Made by a program: the position numbers and the translations under genes
Assembly: GCA_016286445.1 (NCBI GenBank)
Contig: JAEESS010000001.1
Span: forward strand, 94,376-158,375
Direction: 5' to 3'
Length of the DNA: 64,000 nt
DNA from: Bacillota bacterium
GTDB taxonomy: Bacteria > Bacillota > Clostridia > Christensenellales > CAG-138
The notes under the pieces: model-generated
Seen by the model: the letters and a program-made list of their open reading frames with translations, nothing else
What the model was told of the DNA's origin: nothing
Database searches by the model: none
Part shown: piece by piece, positions 1 through 9,397 of the stretch
Layout: the number at the start of each line of letters is the position of its first letter
Position numbering within the stretch: position 1 is the stretch's first letter

Positions 1-72
1 CGCTTTTTTTCGCAGCGCGCGGTCGCTCATCAGCGCTGCGGCATGCGTGTAAAACGTGGCGATATAATTCAT
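1..72 (-). CDS. DUF3343 putative Se/S carrier protein (5' end only)
   Basis: The first 24 codons of a protein that runs off the left edge. It begins MNYIATFYTHAAALMSDRAL, which fits the start of the short DUF3343 proteins annotated as putative selenium/sulfur carriers; the diagnostic Cys-containing part lies outside the window. The ATG overlaps the stop of the TusA-like gene by four bases (ATGA), so the two are translationally coupled. Its position behind yedE and the TusA-like gene supports the family call. The function of DUF3343 is inferred from such neighbourhoods, not from anything visible here. Confidence 0.6.
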   Translation of the reverse strand, partial: MNYIATFYTHAAALMSDRALRKKA

Positions 73-272
73 TTTGCAAGCGTCATCTGATACTCGCCGT
101 CGGTCTCCTCGACCTTGACGGTATAGTGCTGCGATGCGGCAAAACGAGTGATGTTGCCGACAGCGGTCATGTTGTCCACAAGCACCGAAAGCGTTTTCGG
201 CTGATTCTTTTTGACTTCGCGCTGTACCATCAGCACGGGCATCGGACAGCTCAAACCTCTTGCATCGATCAT
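69..272 (-). CDS. TusA/SirA-family sulfurtransferase (YedF-like)
   Basis: A 67-residue protein with the family hallmark near the N-terminus, DARGLSCPMPV, whose Cys in the CPxP motif carries persulfide (or selenide) in TusA-like proteins. The start at 272 is chosen because an AGGAGG ribosome site lies just upstream, inside the 3' end of yedE, and because the family begins about here. It is the length of TusA itself and lacks the DsrE-like C-terminal domain of longer YedF proteins. Lying between yedE and a DUF3343 gene it most likely relays selenium or sulfur inside the cell; whether it handles S or Se cannot be read from sequence. Confidence 0.85.
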   Translation of the reverse strand: MIDARGLSCPMPVLMVQREVKKNQPKTLSVLVDNMTAVGNITRFAASQHYTVKVEETDGEYQMTLAK

Positions 273-274
273 GT

Positions 275-1357
275 TTATGCCCTCCTTTTTGTGTGGAATA
301 CGGACAGTGCCGCAAGAATGATGAAGCCGGCGATCAACACCCAAAGCACAGGACCTGCGCCGATGCCTTTCGGACTGGACGCAAGACCGAAGTTGTGGGA
401 AACGGCAGCGCCTGCGATGAAGCCGAATACGGTGACGGCGGAATCGCTGTTGCCTTCGCCTGCAAGGATCAACTGACGCAGCGGGCATCCGCCGAGCAGA
501 ACGCTTCCCCAGCCGACAAGGACCATACCGAGGAAATTGAAAATACCGTCGGTATGCGCAACGGGCTGATCCGCAAGTCCGAATTTGAAGTTGTGCGTGA
601 TGAGATTGCCGATGACGACCGCAAAGATGATCGCGAGGAATCCGTAGATCAGATGGAAGTCCTTGAACAGAACGACGTCACGCACGCCGCCCGCCATGCA
701 AAGGCGGGAACGCTGACACAGCGCGCCGATCACGAGCGCGATCAGAAGCGCGGCATACCAGGGAGCGCGCATGCTGCCGGGACCTTCCGTACTCTTTGCA
801 AACAGCTCCGGGATCAGTGAAAGCACAAACAGTACGGCGAGCAGGATCGGGAAAAGCAGCCCTTCCAAGGCATTCTGTTTATATGCGCGGTTCAGTGTGA
901 AGCCGAAACGCAGCGGGAATGTACCGATCACAATACCGACGACAAAGCCGAGCAGACCGACGAGCGCATTGACGTCGCCGCCGCCGATGCGGATGACCAT
1001 GCGAAGCGGACACCCCAAAAATACGAGCGCGCCGATCATCACGAGCATACCGAGCAAAAAGCGTGTAAACGGCGAAGAGCCGCCCTGCGGTTTCCACTCC
1101 TTTTTGATCATGGACATAATCATTGCGCCGAGCACAAGACCGACGATTTCGGGACGGAAATACTGTACATTGGCTGCCGAGTGAAGCTTCAGAGAACCGG
1201 CGATATCGCGCTCAAAGCACGCGATGCAGAACCCCATGTTTTTCGGATTGCCGAGCGCAGTCAGTATGACCGCAGCTGCGCCGACAAGCAGACCGGTCAG
1301 GATCACGAGCCAGTTCCGCTGCACAAAACCCGCAAACCCCTTCTTTTCGTTTTCCAT
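275..1357 (-). CDS. yedE: YedE-family selenium metabolism membrane protein
   Basis: A 360-residue polytopic membrane protein of the YeeE/YedE transporter family. Two GCPLR motifs (Cys116 and Cys291) mark the pseudo-duplicated halves, and further Cys pairs occur at 44/47 and 214/220, suited to passing a thiol-bound S or Se species through the membrane. The start at 1357 has AGGAGG eight bases upstream. It heads a minus-strand operon with the TusA-like and DUF3343 genes and is divergent from a cysteine-desulfurase homologue, a neighbourhood known from bacteria that use selenium. Transport of a selenium compound is inferred from family and context. Confidence 0.85.
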   Translation of the reverse strand: MENEKKGFAGFVQRNWLVILTGLLVGAAAVILTALGNPKNMGFCIACFERDIAGSLKLHSAANVQYFRPEIVGLVLGAMIMSMIKKEWKPQGGSSPFTRFLLGMLVMIGALVFLGCPLRMVIRIGGGDVNALVGLLGFVVGIVIGTFPLRFGFTLNRAYKQNALEGLLFPILLAVLFVLSLIPELFAKSTEGPGSMRAPWYAALLIALVIGALCQRSRLCMAGGVRDVVLFKDFHLIYGFLAIIFAVVIGNLITHNFKFGLADQPVAHTDGIFNFLGMVLVGWGSVLLGGCPLRQLILAGEGNSDSAVTVFGFIAGAAVSHNFGLASSPKGIGAGPVLWVLIAGFIILAALSVFHTKRRA

Positions 1358-1384
1358 TGTTTTTCCTCCTTTGCGCGCTATTCC

Positions 1385-1438
1385 CTTGCGTGAATAACGA
1401 TCTGATGGTATAATAACATATATAAGCGTTATTTGCAA
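1385..1438. promoter_or_regulatory. overlapping divergent promoters for yedE and the desulfurase gene
   Basis: Plus strand: TTGCGT (1386-1391), 17 bases, TATAAT (1409-1414), reading toward the desulfurase gene. Minus strand: TTGCAA (1438-1433), 17 bases, TATTAT (1415-1410), reading toward yedE. The two -10 boxes share five bases, so the promoters should exclude each other. A perfect 7-bp inverted repeat, AATAACG (1393-1399) and CGTTATT (1427-1433), is centred on the shared -10 and could be an operator. Boxes are seen directly; the regulatory role is inferred. Confidence 0.6.
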
Positions 1439-1456
1439 GCGAGGATAACGAATTGT

Positions 1457-2581
1457 ATGAAAATAATCTATATGGACAATGCAGCGACAAGCTTTCCGAA
1501 AGCGGACGGCGTTTCCGATGCGATGAAGCGCTTTTTGGATGAAGAATGCACGAATGTCGGACGCGGAAGTTATTTGCGGGCGCAGGATGCAGGACTGTCC
1601 GTGATCGAAACGCGGGAACGTATCCGCGATCTGTTCGACTGCCCGGACGCAAAGCATGTGATCTTTACGGGAGGCATGACGGTCTCACTGAATGCGGTCA
1701 TCAAGGGGTACGTTCGACGCGGCGACTGCGTACTGGTTTCTTCCTTTGAGCATAATTCTGTCATCCGTCCGCTGGTCCAGATCGGCGCGGAGATCGTTCG
1801 GATCCCCGCAAACGAGAAAGGCGTATCCGATCTTAACAGACTGTCGGAGGATCTTTCGCCCTTTCGGCTGTGTGTTCATACCTTTGCATCCAACGTCAGC
1901 GGGATGATCCAGCCTGTCGAAGAGCTTGCCGTTCGACTGCGGCGTGCGGGCGTTCCGCTTTGTATCGACGCTGCGCAGACGGCAGGTCATTTTCCTTTTT
2001 CGATGCAAAGGATCGGAGCGGACGCGGTCTGCATGCCCGCGCATAAGGGACTGCTCGGCCCGCAGGGGCTCGGCATTCTTTGTCTGACGCCGACGTTTGC
2101 GGATCGGCTCGATCCTTTGATCTCCGGCGGCACCGGATCGGTTTCGGACAGCGAACGGATCCCGAACTTCTATCCGGATCGGCTGGAAGCGGGCACGCTG
2201 AATCTGCCGGGTATCATCGGATTGAAGGCGGCGCTTGAACAGGCGGATTTCAAGGCGCGGCGCGCTCATGAGGTCGTTCTGATCGCGCGTTTTCTGCATG
2301 CGATCGAGGATATGCCGCATATCAGGCTCCTCGGTTATCCGGAAGCGGATCGCCGCGTAGGCGTCATCTCTCTGGATTTTCTAAGAAGAGACAACGGAGA
2401 GATATCCTATCGCCTTGAAAACGAATACGGCATTCTGACACGCTGCGGATTGCACTGCGCGCCGGATGCGCACCGTGCGTTCGGAACATTTCCGAAGGGC
2501 ACGGTCCGGTTCAGCTTCTCTCCGGCAACGACGAAAGAAGAGGTTGACAGTGCCGTCGAGGCGATCACGGCACTGAGTTAA
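1457..2581 (+). CDS. cysteine desulfurase family protein (aminotransferase class V)
   Basis: A 374-residue PLP enzyme of the SufS/CsdB type, closest in features to the family found in selenium-trait gene clusters. The N-terminus [15 protein letters not shown] is typical; the PLP lysine is in PAHKG (Lys197) and the catalytic Cys in RCGLHCAP (Cys334). It should mobilise S or Se from cysteine or selenocysteine for delivery to SelD or to a labile Se cofactor. The start at 1457 has GAGG 12 bases upstream. It is divergent from yedE and followed by a clear terminator, so it is monocistronic. A general sulfur role cannot be excluded. Confidence 0.85.
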   Translation: MKIIYMDNAATSFPKADGVSDAMKRFLDEECTNVGRGSYLRAQDAGLSVIETRERIRDLFDCPDAKHVIFTGGMTVSLNAVIKGYVRRGDCVLVSSFEHNSVIRPLVQIGAEIVRIPANEKGVSDLNRLSEDLSPFRLCVHTFASNVSGMIQPVEELAVRLRRAGVPLCIDAAQTAGHFPFSMQRIGADAVCMPAHKGLLGPQGLGILCLTPTFADRLDPLISGGTGSVSDSERIPNFYPDRLEAGTLNLPGIIGLKAALEQADFKARRAHEVVLIARFLHAIEDMPHIRLLGYPEADRRVGVISLDFLRRDNGEISYRLENEYGILTRCGLHCAPDAHRAFGTFPKGTVRFSFSPATTKEEVDSAVEAITALS

Positions 2582-2597
2582 AATATATAATTAACAC

Positions 2598-2620
2598 AGC
2601 GCCGTTTCGGGCGCTTTTTT
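2598..2620 (+). terminator. rho-independent terminator after the desulfurase gene
   Basis: Stem AGCGCC/GGCGCT (2598-2603 with 2610-2615) followed by a run of T to 2620. Confidence 0.85.
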
Positions 2621-2621
2621 C

Positions 2622-2650
2622 TTGCAGGAAAACGGGAATCGTTGTATAAT
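2622..2650 (+). promoter_or_regulatory. promoter of the ornithine operon
   Basis: TTGCAG (2622-2627), 17-base spacer, perfect TATAAT (2645-2650), placed directly after the preceding terminator and 41 bases before the ord start. No riboswitch-sized leader is present, so any control must act at the promoter or in trans. Confidence 0.7.
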
Positions 2651-2691
2651 CATTGCATATCGATCATTCAAAAAATCGAAGGAGGAAGAAT

Positions 2692-3735
2692 ATGAAACAG
2701 ATTCAAGTAGCACTTTGGGGATTCGGTGCAATGGGCAGCGGTATCGCAAAAGTCCTGCTGACCAAAAAAGGCGTTGAGATCACCGGCGTTTGCGATATCC
2801 ATCCGGATCGCGTCGGCAAGAGCATCTATGAGCTGCTCGGTGTGGAGCGCGGCGACCGCAATGACGTGAAGGTCATCGGCGACATCGACGCAGCGCTCAA
2901 TCCGAAGCCCGATCTCTGCATTCTTGCAACCGATTCGTTCACCAAGAAGGCTTATCCGAAAATCTGCCATCTGATCGAAAAGGGCGTTAACGTCATCTCC
3001 ACTGCCGAAGAAATGAGCTATCCGCGTGCGCAGAACCCCGAGCTCGCGGACAAGATGGACGCGCTTGCAAAGGGCGCGGGCGTTTCCGTTCTCGGCACGG
3101 GCATCAACCCGGGTTTGATGATGGACCTTCTCGCGATCTGTCTGTCTGGCTGCATGACGGACGTCGAGCATGTGCTGTGCAAGCGCGTGAACTCCCTCTC
3201 CCCCTTCGGTCCTGCCGTTATGGAGGAACAGGGCGTCGGTCTGACCGTGGAGCAGTTCGAGGAAGGCTGCAAGAACGGCACGCTGGCGGGTCACGTCGGC
3301 TTTGCGGAGTCCGTCGGCATGATCGGCGAAGCGCTCGGCTTTGAGATCGATCGCTTTGAACAGCAGATGAAGCCGATCGTGACGACCGTTGACCGCAAGT
3401 CCCCCTACGGCTTTGCGAAAGCTGGCGACGTCGCGGGCGTCAACATGACCGGTCAGGGCTATATCGGCGACAAGGTCATGATCGACATGATCCATCCGCA
3501 GCAGATCGAGCCGGAGCTTGAAGGCACCTACACCGGCGATTACATCACGCTGACCGGCACGCCGAACGTCAACATGCAGATCAAGCCGGAGGTCAACGGC
3601 GGCATCGGCACGATCGCCATGTGCGTCAACATGATCCCGCACGTTCTTAATGCGACCCCGGGTCTCAAGACGATGATCGATCTGCCCGTACCGCATGCGA
3701 TCATGGGCGATATGCGCAATTATCTGAATAAATAA
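2692..3735 (+). CDS. ord: 2,4-diaminopentanoate dehydrogenase
   Basis: A 347-residue NAD(P)-dependent oxidoreductase with an N-terminal Rossmann motif (WGFGAMGSGIAK, residues 8-19). It oxidises (2R,4S)-2,4-diaminopentanoate to 2-amino-4-oxopentanoate and ammonia, the third step of oxidative ornithine degradation. The start at 2692 follows GGAGGAAGAAT. Identification rests on the dihydrodipicolinate-reductase-like architecture plus the downstream ortAB-oraSE-orr set, which is diagnostic of the pathway. First gene of the operon. Confidence 0.93.
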   Translation: MKQIQVALWGFGAMGSGIAKVLLTKKGVEITGVCDIHPDRVGKSIYELLGVERGDRNDVKVIGDIDAALNPKPDLCILATDSFTKKAYPKICHLIEKGVNVISTAEEMSYPRAQNPELADKMDALAKGAGVSVLGTGINPGLMMDLLAICLSGCMTDVEHVLCKRVNSLSPFGPAVMEEQGVGLTVEQFEEGCKNGTLAGHVGFAESVGMIGEALGFEIDRFEQQMKPIVTTVDRKSPYGFAKAGDVAGVNMTGQGYIGDKVMIDMIHPQQIEPELEGTYTGDYITLTGTPNVNMQIKPEVNGGIGTIAMCVNMIPHVLNATPGLKTMIDLPVPHAIMGDMRNYLNK

Positions 3736-3745
3736 GGAGTGTATC

Positions 3746-4054
3746 ATGGCAAAGAAAAACGACTGGGTACAGATCCATATCGACGTTCTGAAGCCCGAAG
3801 AACGCGCGACGAACATCCCCGAGGATACGCGTCACGTTCCGCTTGAAATGTGGGTCAAGGGACATCTTGTCAACGAAGAAGCAGAGATCGGCGATACCGT
3901 TACGGTCGTCACCAAGACGGGACGCATCGTTGAAGGCACGATGTGCGCCGTCAATCCCTCCTTTAAGCATAACTTCGGCGATTATGTACCGGAGCTCGAT
4001 CAGATCGAAGAGACCGTAAAAACCATTCTGTTCGGAGGTAGAAACAATGCTTGA
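3746..4054 (+). CDS. ortA: 2-amino-4-ketopentanoate thiolase, alpha subunit
   Basis: A 102-residue small subunit, full length for the family, beginning MAKKNDWVQIHIDVLKPEER. With OrtB it splits 2-amino-4-oxopentanoate with CoA into acetyl-CoA and D-alanine. It has an AAGGAG site 10 bases after ord and overlaps the start of ortB by eight bases, as expected for subunits made together. The alpha subunit has no recognisable catalytic motif by eye; the call is by sequence feel, size and strict gene context. Confidence 0.93.
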   Translation: MAKKNDWVQIHIDVLKPEERATNIPEDTRHVPLEMWVKGHLVNEEAEIGDTVTVVTKTGRIVEGTMCAVNPSFKHNFGDYVPELDQIEETVKTILFGGRNNA

Positions 4055-5441
4055 CAACAGCTATACAGCCGTCATGGCGCGCAAAAACGAGATCATGAAG
4101 CGTGCCGTCGGAATGGACTACGATCTCTTTGAAAGCGGCTCCATTGCGTTCGATTACGAAGCGATGATGGCGGCGACCGGCTACACGCTCGACGCCGTCC
4201 GCAAGATCCAGACCGAGGAGTTTCAGATCGGAAACACGCCGATCTATGAGCTTAAAAATCTCACCGCGCTTGCGCGTGCCTGCGCGCCCGAAGGCATGGG
4301 CGCCCGTATCTTCGTTAAAGACGAAGCGTCCAACCTGTCCGGCAGCTTCAAAGTCCGCCGCGCGGCAACCAGCATCTATCAGGCGCGAAAGATGGGCTAT
4401 AAGGGCGTCATCTCCGCAACGTCGGGCAACTACGGCGCGGCGGTCGCCGCATGCGCCGCAAAAGCGGGCTTAAAGTGCATCGTTGTCCAGGAATGCTTCG
4501 ATTCCAAGGGCGTCGGTCAGCCGGAGATCATTGAAAAAGCGAGAAAGTGCGAAGCGCTCGGCGCGGAAGTCGTTCAGCTGACGGTCGGTCCGGAGCTGTT
4601 CTATATGTTCCTCCGCATGCTCGAAGAGACCGGATATTTCAACGCGTCGCTCTATACGCCGTTCGGCATTGCGGGCGTCGAAACGCTCGGTTACGAGATC
4701 GCGCAGCAGTGCAGGCTGACGCTCGGCAGAGATCCCGATACGGTCGTCTGCACCAACGCGGGCGGCGGCAATCTGACCGGTACCGCGCGCGGTCTTCTGA
4801 AGGCGGGCTGCAAAGCCGAAGTTGTCGCGGCGAGCGTCAACCTTTCCGGTCTGCATATGGCGAGCGACCACCAGTTCAATCTGAAATCGTTCACGACCGG
4901 TCACACCGGTTTCGGCATGCCGTTCTCGACCTGGCCGGACCGCAGCGACGTTCCGAGAAGCGCGGCAAGACCGCTTCGCTACATGGATCGTTATGTGACC
5001 GTCAATCAGGGCGAGGTCTTCTATACCACCGAAATGCTTGCGGCGCTCGAAGGCATGGAAAAGGGTCCTGCGGGCAATACGTCCCTTGCGGCTGCGTTCG
5101 CGCTTTCGCAGACGATGCCGAAGGACAAGATCATCGTTGTACAGGAGACCGAGTATACCGGCGCGGGCAAGCATGTCAACGCGCAGCTGAGCTTTGCGCG
5201 CTCGAATGGAATCGACATTCACTTCGGCAATCCCGAAGAGGAAGTCCCGGGAAAGAGCATCATTCTCCCCTCCCATCCGTCGATGATCAAAGCGCGTCCT
5301 GCGGACATGACGCATCTCCGCACTTCGCTGATTCACAATGCGATTAAGATGACCGGTAAGACGCCGACGGACGCGGATATCGACTTCCTTGCCGCCGAGA
5401 CCAAGACGAACAGAGAATTTGTAAAGGAGCATCTTGCATGA
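4047..5441 (+). CDS. ortB: 2-amino-4-ketopentanoate thiolase, beta subunit
   Basis: A 464-residue PLP protein of the tryptophan-synthase-beta fold. The segment ASNLSGSFKVRRA holds the probable PLP lysine (Lys102), and a glycine-rich phosphate-binding loop NAGGGN lies near residue 238. It is the catalytic half of the thiolase that feeds acetyl-CoA into energy metabolism. It overlaps ortA by eight bases and its stop overlaps the oraS start (ATGA). Length and motifs look intact. Confidence 0.94.
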   Translation: MLDNSYTAVMARKNEIMKRAVGMDYDLFESGSIAFDYEAMMAATGYTLDAVRKIQTEEFQIGNTPIYELKNLTALARACAPEGMGARIFVKDEASNLSGSFKVRRAATSIYQARKMGYKGVISATSGNYGAAVAACAAKAGLKCIVVQECFDSKGVGQPEIIEKARKCEALGAEVVQLTVGPELFYMFLRMLEETGYFNASLYTPFGIAGVETLGYEIAQQCRLTLGRDPDTVVCTNAGGGNLTGTARGLLKAGCKAEVVAASVNLSGLHMASDHQFNLKSFTTGHTGFGMPFSTWPDRSDVPRSAARPLRYMDRYVTVNQGEVFYTTEMLAALEGMEKGPAGNTSLAAAFALSQTMPKDKIIVVQETEYTGAGKHVNAQLSFARSNGIDIHFGNPEEEVPGKSIILPSHPSMIKARPADMTHLRTSLIHNAIKMTGKTPTDADIDFLAAETKTNREFVKEHLA

Positions 5442-5803
5442 AACGCAACGACGACTTTGAAACACGCAGAGAGCATCTCAAAGATCTCTCCGACGCCGAA
5501 CTCGAAACCCGCTTCTGGTCGCTGATCGAAGAGCTGATCGATCCTTTGCTGAAGCTCGGTTATGAGAACACCACGCCCGCAATCGAACGCAGCGTTCTTT
5601 TGCGCATGGGCTTTTCCTCCCTCGAGGCAAAGGCGCTTGTCGAAGGTTGCATGGAGCATAATCTGATGGAGCACGGCGCAGGCAACGTCGTTTACCGCCT
5701 TTCCAGAAAGGACGGCACGGACGTACGGACCGCCGGACTGAAGCTGATCGAGAAGTCCGCTTGGGAAGAAGCCGAAGCGCTGTTCGGAGGTGAAAACGCA
5801 TGA
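5438..5803 (+). CDS. oraS: D-ornithine 4,5-aminomutase, alpha (small) subunit
   Basis: A 121-residue protein, normal size for OraS, rich in charged helices (MKRNDDFETRREHLKDLSDA). It forms the alpha2beta2 aminomutase with OraE and contributes to the PLP site. It overlaps both neighbours by four bases (ATGA junctions at 5438 and 5800), giving tight translational coupling of the subunits. Call rests on position immediately before oraE and on family resemblance. Confidence 0.92.
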   Translation: MKRNDDFETRREHLKDLSDAELETRFWSLIEELIDPLLKLGYENTTPAIERSVLLRMGFSSLEAKALVEGCMEHNLMEHGAGNVVYRLSRKDGTDVRTAGLKLIEKSAWEEAEALFGGENA

Positions 5804-8031
5804 GCGAATACAGACTGGATAAGGATACCAAGATCGACGTCGCTGAGATCCTGAAGGACCTCGAGCATTATCATCCCCGCCGCCGCGGCTGGACCTGGCG
5901 CGAACCGGTTCCGGGACTTGCAATGGGCCCGTTCACCTATGAGGATGCAAGCAAGCCCTTAAAGGACAGCGTCGGACTTCCGCCCGCCCATTATTTCGGT
6001 GACATCGACCCGCAGCCGATCCCGGTCATCACGACGGAGATCGCGTCCGGTCGGTTCGAGGACGACATCCGCCGCATGCGTATGGCGGCACACCACGGCG
6101 CGGACCATATCATGGTCATCCGTACCGCGGGACAGAGCCACTTTGACGGACTGATCGAGGGCACGCCGCAGGGCATCGGCGGCGTTCCGGTCACGCGCAA
6201 GCAGGTCCGTGCGCAGCGCAAGGCGCTCGATATGATCGAGGATGAAGTCGGTCGTCCGATCAACTATCACAGCTACGTTTCGGGCGTCGCCGGTCCGGAT
6301 ATCGCGGTCATGTTCGCAGAGGAAGGCGTCAACGGCGCGCATCAGGACCCGCAGTACAACGTCATTTACCGCAACATCAACATGGTGCGTTCGTTCGTCG
6401 ACGCCTGCGAATCAAAAAAGATCATGGCGTGGGCGGACATGGCGCAGATCGACGGTGCGCACAACGCGAACGCGACCGCGCGCGACGCGTGGAAAGTCAT
6501 GCCGGAGCTGATGGTACAGCACGGCATCAACGCGCTGATCTCCGCAAAGGTCGGCATGAAGAAAAAGAACATTTGTCTGTCCACCGTTCCTCCGACGGCA
6601 ACGCCGGGACCGTGCATCCATATGGACCTGCCGTATGCGGTCGCACTCAGAGACCTGTTCCATGAATACCGGATGCGCGCGCAGATGAACACGAAGTACA
6701 TCGAAGCGTCGACACGCGAAGCGACGGTCACGCATGTGCTTAATATGGTCATCAGTAAGCTCACGAGCGCGGATATCCAGAGCACGATCACACCGGACGA
6801 AGGCCGCAACGTGCCGTGGCATATCTACAACATCGAAGCATGCGACACCGCAAAGCAGGCGCTGATCGGCATGGATGGACTCATGGAAATGGTCGAGCTC
6901 AAAAAGGACGGGTATCTCCGCGAAAAAGCACGCGAGTTGAAGGAGCGCGCGATCCTGTTCCTTGAAAACATGATCGAGCTCGGCGGCTACTTCAACTCCG
7001 TCGAAGAGGGCTTCTTTGTCGACAGCGGCATGTTCCCGGAGCGCAACGGCGACGGCATCTCCCGCAAGATCGACGGCGGCATCGGCGTCGGAACGGTTAT
7101 CAAGCGCGCCTCTGATTACTGCGCGCCGGTTACCGCACACTACGGCTACAACAACGTCGCGCAGTACGATCCCGAAGCGGTCGACGATCCCGCGAAGCTC
7201 ATCGGCGGCTGCACGTTCGAGTGCCCGGACAAGATCCAGTATATTGACGAGCTTGACGAGACCGACAACGTTTATCTTCGCATGGACGAAGTCAAGGACT
7301 ATGCAGGTCCGAACGCAAAGTTCATCAAGCCGGAAATGGAATGGCTTGCGGACGGTACCGTGATGCTGACCATGTTCTTCCCCACCGACGTCCGTCACGC
7401 GGAAGCGGCTGCGCTTGAGATCGGCAAGCGGATGAATCTCTGCGAATGCGAAGTCATCAACCGCGAGATCATGCACCGCGCTGAAGGGACGCGCATCGAA
7501 ATGAAGGGCAAGGTTGCGTTCTCGATCAATATGGACGATCTGCAGCTTCCGACCGTTCCCGACGTTTTGAGCGACGAAGAGCTTTGGGACGCGATCGACA
7601 AGAAGCCCATGCGCATCGTAGCCGGCACGATCGGCGACGATGAGCATTCCGTGGGTCTCCGTGAGATCCTGAACATCAAGCACGGCGGCATCGAGAAGTA
7701 CGGCATCGAATGCATCTATCTCGGCACCTCCGTCCCGCCCGAAAAGCTCGTGCAGGCGGCGATCGAAACGAATGCGGACGCCATGCTGGCTTCCTGCATC
7801 ATTTCGCATGACGATATCCACTACAAGAACATCGCGAAGGTCGACCGTATTGCCCGTGAGATGGGCGTACGCGACAAGCTGATGTTTGTTGCGGGCGGCA
7901 CGCAGGTCACCGATGAAGGCGCGCGCGCAGCAGGCGCAGACGTCGGCTTCGGCCGCGGCTCGCACGGCAACCACGTTGCGACGTTCCTTGTGAAGGAACG
8001 CGCAAGAAGAGAACAGCAGAATGCACGTTAA
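5800..8031 (+). CDS. oraE: D-ornithine 4,5-aminomutase, beta (large) subunit
   Basis: A 743-residue adenosylcobalamin/PLP mutase that moves the terminal amino group of D-ornithine to C4, giving 2,4-diaminopentanoate. An N-terminal TIM-barrel-like region is followed by a C-terminal B12-binding domain: the DxHxxG cobalt-ligand motif is DEHSVG (His616), then FVAGGTQ and GRGSHG. Lys627 (NIKHGG) sits 11 residues after the histidine, the same spacing as the PLP lysine and B12 histidine described for the Clostridium sticklandii enzyme. It overlaps the downstream reactivase gene by 11 bases. Confidence 0.96.
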   Translation: MSEYRLDKDTKIDVAEILKDLEHYHPRRRGWTWREPVPGLAMGPFTYEDASKPLKDSVGLPPAHYFGDIDPQPIPVITTEIASGRFEDDIRRMRMAAHHGADHIMVIRTAGQSHFDGLIEGTPQGIGGVPVTRKQVRAQRKALDMIEDEVGRPINYHSYVSGVAGPDIAVMFAEEGVNGAHQDPQYNVIYRNINMVRSFVDACESKKIMAWADMAQIDGAHNANATARDAWKVMPELMVQHGINALISAKVGMKKKNICLSTVPPTATPGPCIHMDLPYAVALRDLFHEYRMRAQMNTKYIEASTREATVTHVLNMVISKLTSADIQSTITPDEGRNVPWHIYNIEACDTAKQALIGMDGLMEMVELKKDGYLREKARELKERAILFLENMIELGGYFNSVEEGFFVDSGMFPERNGDGISRKIDGGIGVGTVIKRASDYCAPVTAHYGYNNVAQYDPEAVDDPAKLIGGCTFECPDKIQYIDELDETDNVYLRMDEVKDYAGPNAKFIKPEMEWLADGTVMLTMFFPTDVRHAEAAALEIGKRMNLCECEVINREIMHRAEGTRIEMKGKVAFSINMDDLQLPTVPDVLSDEELWDAIDKKPMRIVAGTIGDDEHSVGLREILNIKHGGIEKYGIECIYLGTSVPPEKLVQAAIETNADAMLASCIISHDDIHYKNIAKVDRIAREMGVRDKLMFVAGGTQVTDEGARAAGADVGFGRGSHGNHVATFLVKERARREQQNAR

Positions 8032-9397
8032 CGTACTGGTTGCAGAAATCGGTTCAACTACAACGATCGTCAACGCGTTCGACGGTCTCGGTTCAACGTC
8101 TCCTAAATTTGTCGCACAGGGCAAAGCGCCGACAACGGTGTTGGACGGAGACGTGCGGATCGGACTCAAAAACGCCGTTGACGATCTTCTTACGCATACC
8201 GATGAAAAAACGCTGACATACGACCGCATGCTCGCGTCCGGATCCGCTGCTGGCGGTCTAAGAATGACGGTACACGGACTGGTCCGCGATATGACCGTTC
8301 GCGCCGCGGAAGCAGCGGCGCTCGGCGCAGGCGCGATCATCGTGCAGACGACTGCAGGCAAGATGAACGAGTTCGATCTCGACGATCTGAACGCGGCGCG
8401 TCCCAATCTGATCCTGCTTGCGGGCGGAACGGATTACGGCGAGCGTGAGACAGCCGTCTTTAACATGCGGATGATCGCGGAGAGCGGACGCAAAACGCCG
8501 GTCATCTACTGCGGCAATATCCAGAACAGAACGATTGTTACGCGGATCGCACAGGAAAACGGGATCCCGCTTTCGATCGCCGATAATGTTTATCCGAAAC
8601 TCGATGAGCTGAATGTGGAATCCGTTCGCAGGGTCATCCACGCAATGTTTGAGAAGCATATCACCAACGCGCCCGGTATGGAGCATATCCGAGACATGGT
8701 CAACGGTTCGATCCTCCCGACGCCGGGCAGCGTGATGCTCGCTTCCCAACTTTTGTATGATGAGATCGGCGATCTGGTTGTGATAGACATCGGCGGCGCA
8801 ACGACGGACGTGCATTCGGTGACCGAAGGATCCCCCGACATCGTATCCATGATGACGTCCCCGGAACCGAAGGCAAAGCGCACCGTGGAAGGCGATCTCG
8901 GTCTCTACATCAACGCGCATAATCTGATCGACCGGATCGGAACGGAAGCGCTGGATCGGGAGCTAGGCATCGATACGGACGCCGTGATGAAAGCGTATCT
9001 GCCGATTCCGGAAACGGAACAGCAGTTTCGTTTGACAGAACGGCTGTGCCTGGAGGCGGGACTGGTCGCACTGGATCGGCATGCGGGAAAGCTCAGGCAT
9101 CTGTATACGCCGCAGGGACGGCGCACGATCGCCGAAGGCAAGGATCTGACCGCGATCAAATGGGTCGTCGGAACGGGCGGCGCGCTGACGCGCCTGCCGC
9201 ATCACGAGTCCATTCTCAGAACGATCGCCGACTGCAACAAGAACCGCATGCAGCTGCTGCCGACGCCGGGAAGAGCAGATCTGCTGTTCGACAACGATTA
9301 TATTATGGCGTCGGTCGGCGTTCTATCAAAGGAAGATCCCGAATCGGCACTGCGGCTTTTGAAGGAGAGTATTCGATGGAACGAAATCCGAAACTGA
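8021..9397 (+). CDS. MutL/GlmL-family protein, probable aminomutase reactivase
   Basis: A 458-residue protein of the glutamate-mutase-L family, with an ASKHA-type ATPase look: an N-terminal phosphate-1-like loop AEIGSTTT (residues 8-15) and the second conserved loop VVIDIGGATTD (about 248-258). Such proteins accompany B12-dependent carbon-skeleton mutases and aminomutases and are thought to exchange damaged cobalamin. Wedged between oraE (11-base overlap) and orr (22-base overlap), it very likely serves OraSE. No DNA-repair MutL features are present; the shared name is coincidental. Confidence 0.88.
   Translation: MHVNVLVAEIGSTTTIVNAFDGLGSTSPKFVAQGKAPTTVLDGDVRIGLKNAVDDLLTHTDEKTLTYDRMLASGSAAGGLRMTVHGLVRDMTVRAAEAAALGAGAIIVQTTAGKMNEFDLDDLNAARPNLILLAGGTDYGERETAVFNMRMIAESGRKTPVIYCGNIQNRTIVTRIAQENGIPLSIADNVYPKLDELNVESVRRVIHAMFEKHITNAPGMEHIRDMVNGSILPTPGSVMLASQLLYDEIGDLVVIDIGGATTDVHSVTEGSPDIVSMMTSPEPKAKRTVEGDLGLYINAHNLIDRIGTEALDRELGIDTDAVMKAYLPIPETEQQFRLTERLCLEAGLVALDRHAGKLRHLYTPQGRRTIAEGKDLTAIKWVVGTGGALTRLPHHESILRTIADCNKNRMQLLPTPGRADLLFDNDYIMASVGVLSKEDPESALRLLKESIRWNEIRN

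Noticed and set aside
2622..2691. Cobalamin riboswitch before the B12-dependent ornithine operon
   Set aside because: The leader after the promoter is about 35 bases, far too short.
6412..8406. A 664-codon open frame on the minus strand
   Set aside because: Antisense to oraE, which has clear B12 and PLP motifs; the mirror frame has an Arg/His/Asp-rich composition typical of shadow frames.
8021..9397. DNA mismatch repair MutL
   Set aside because: No GHKL ATPase motifs; the loops and location fit the GlmL/MutL family tied to B12 mutases.
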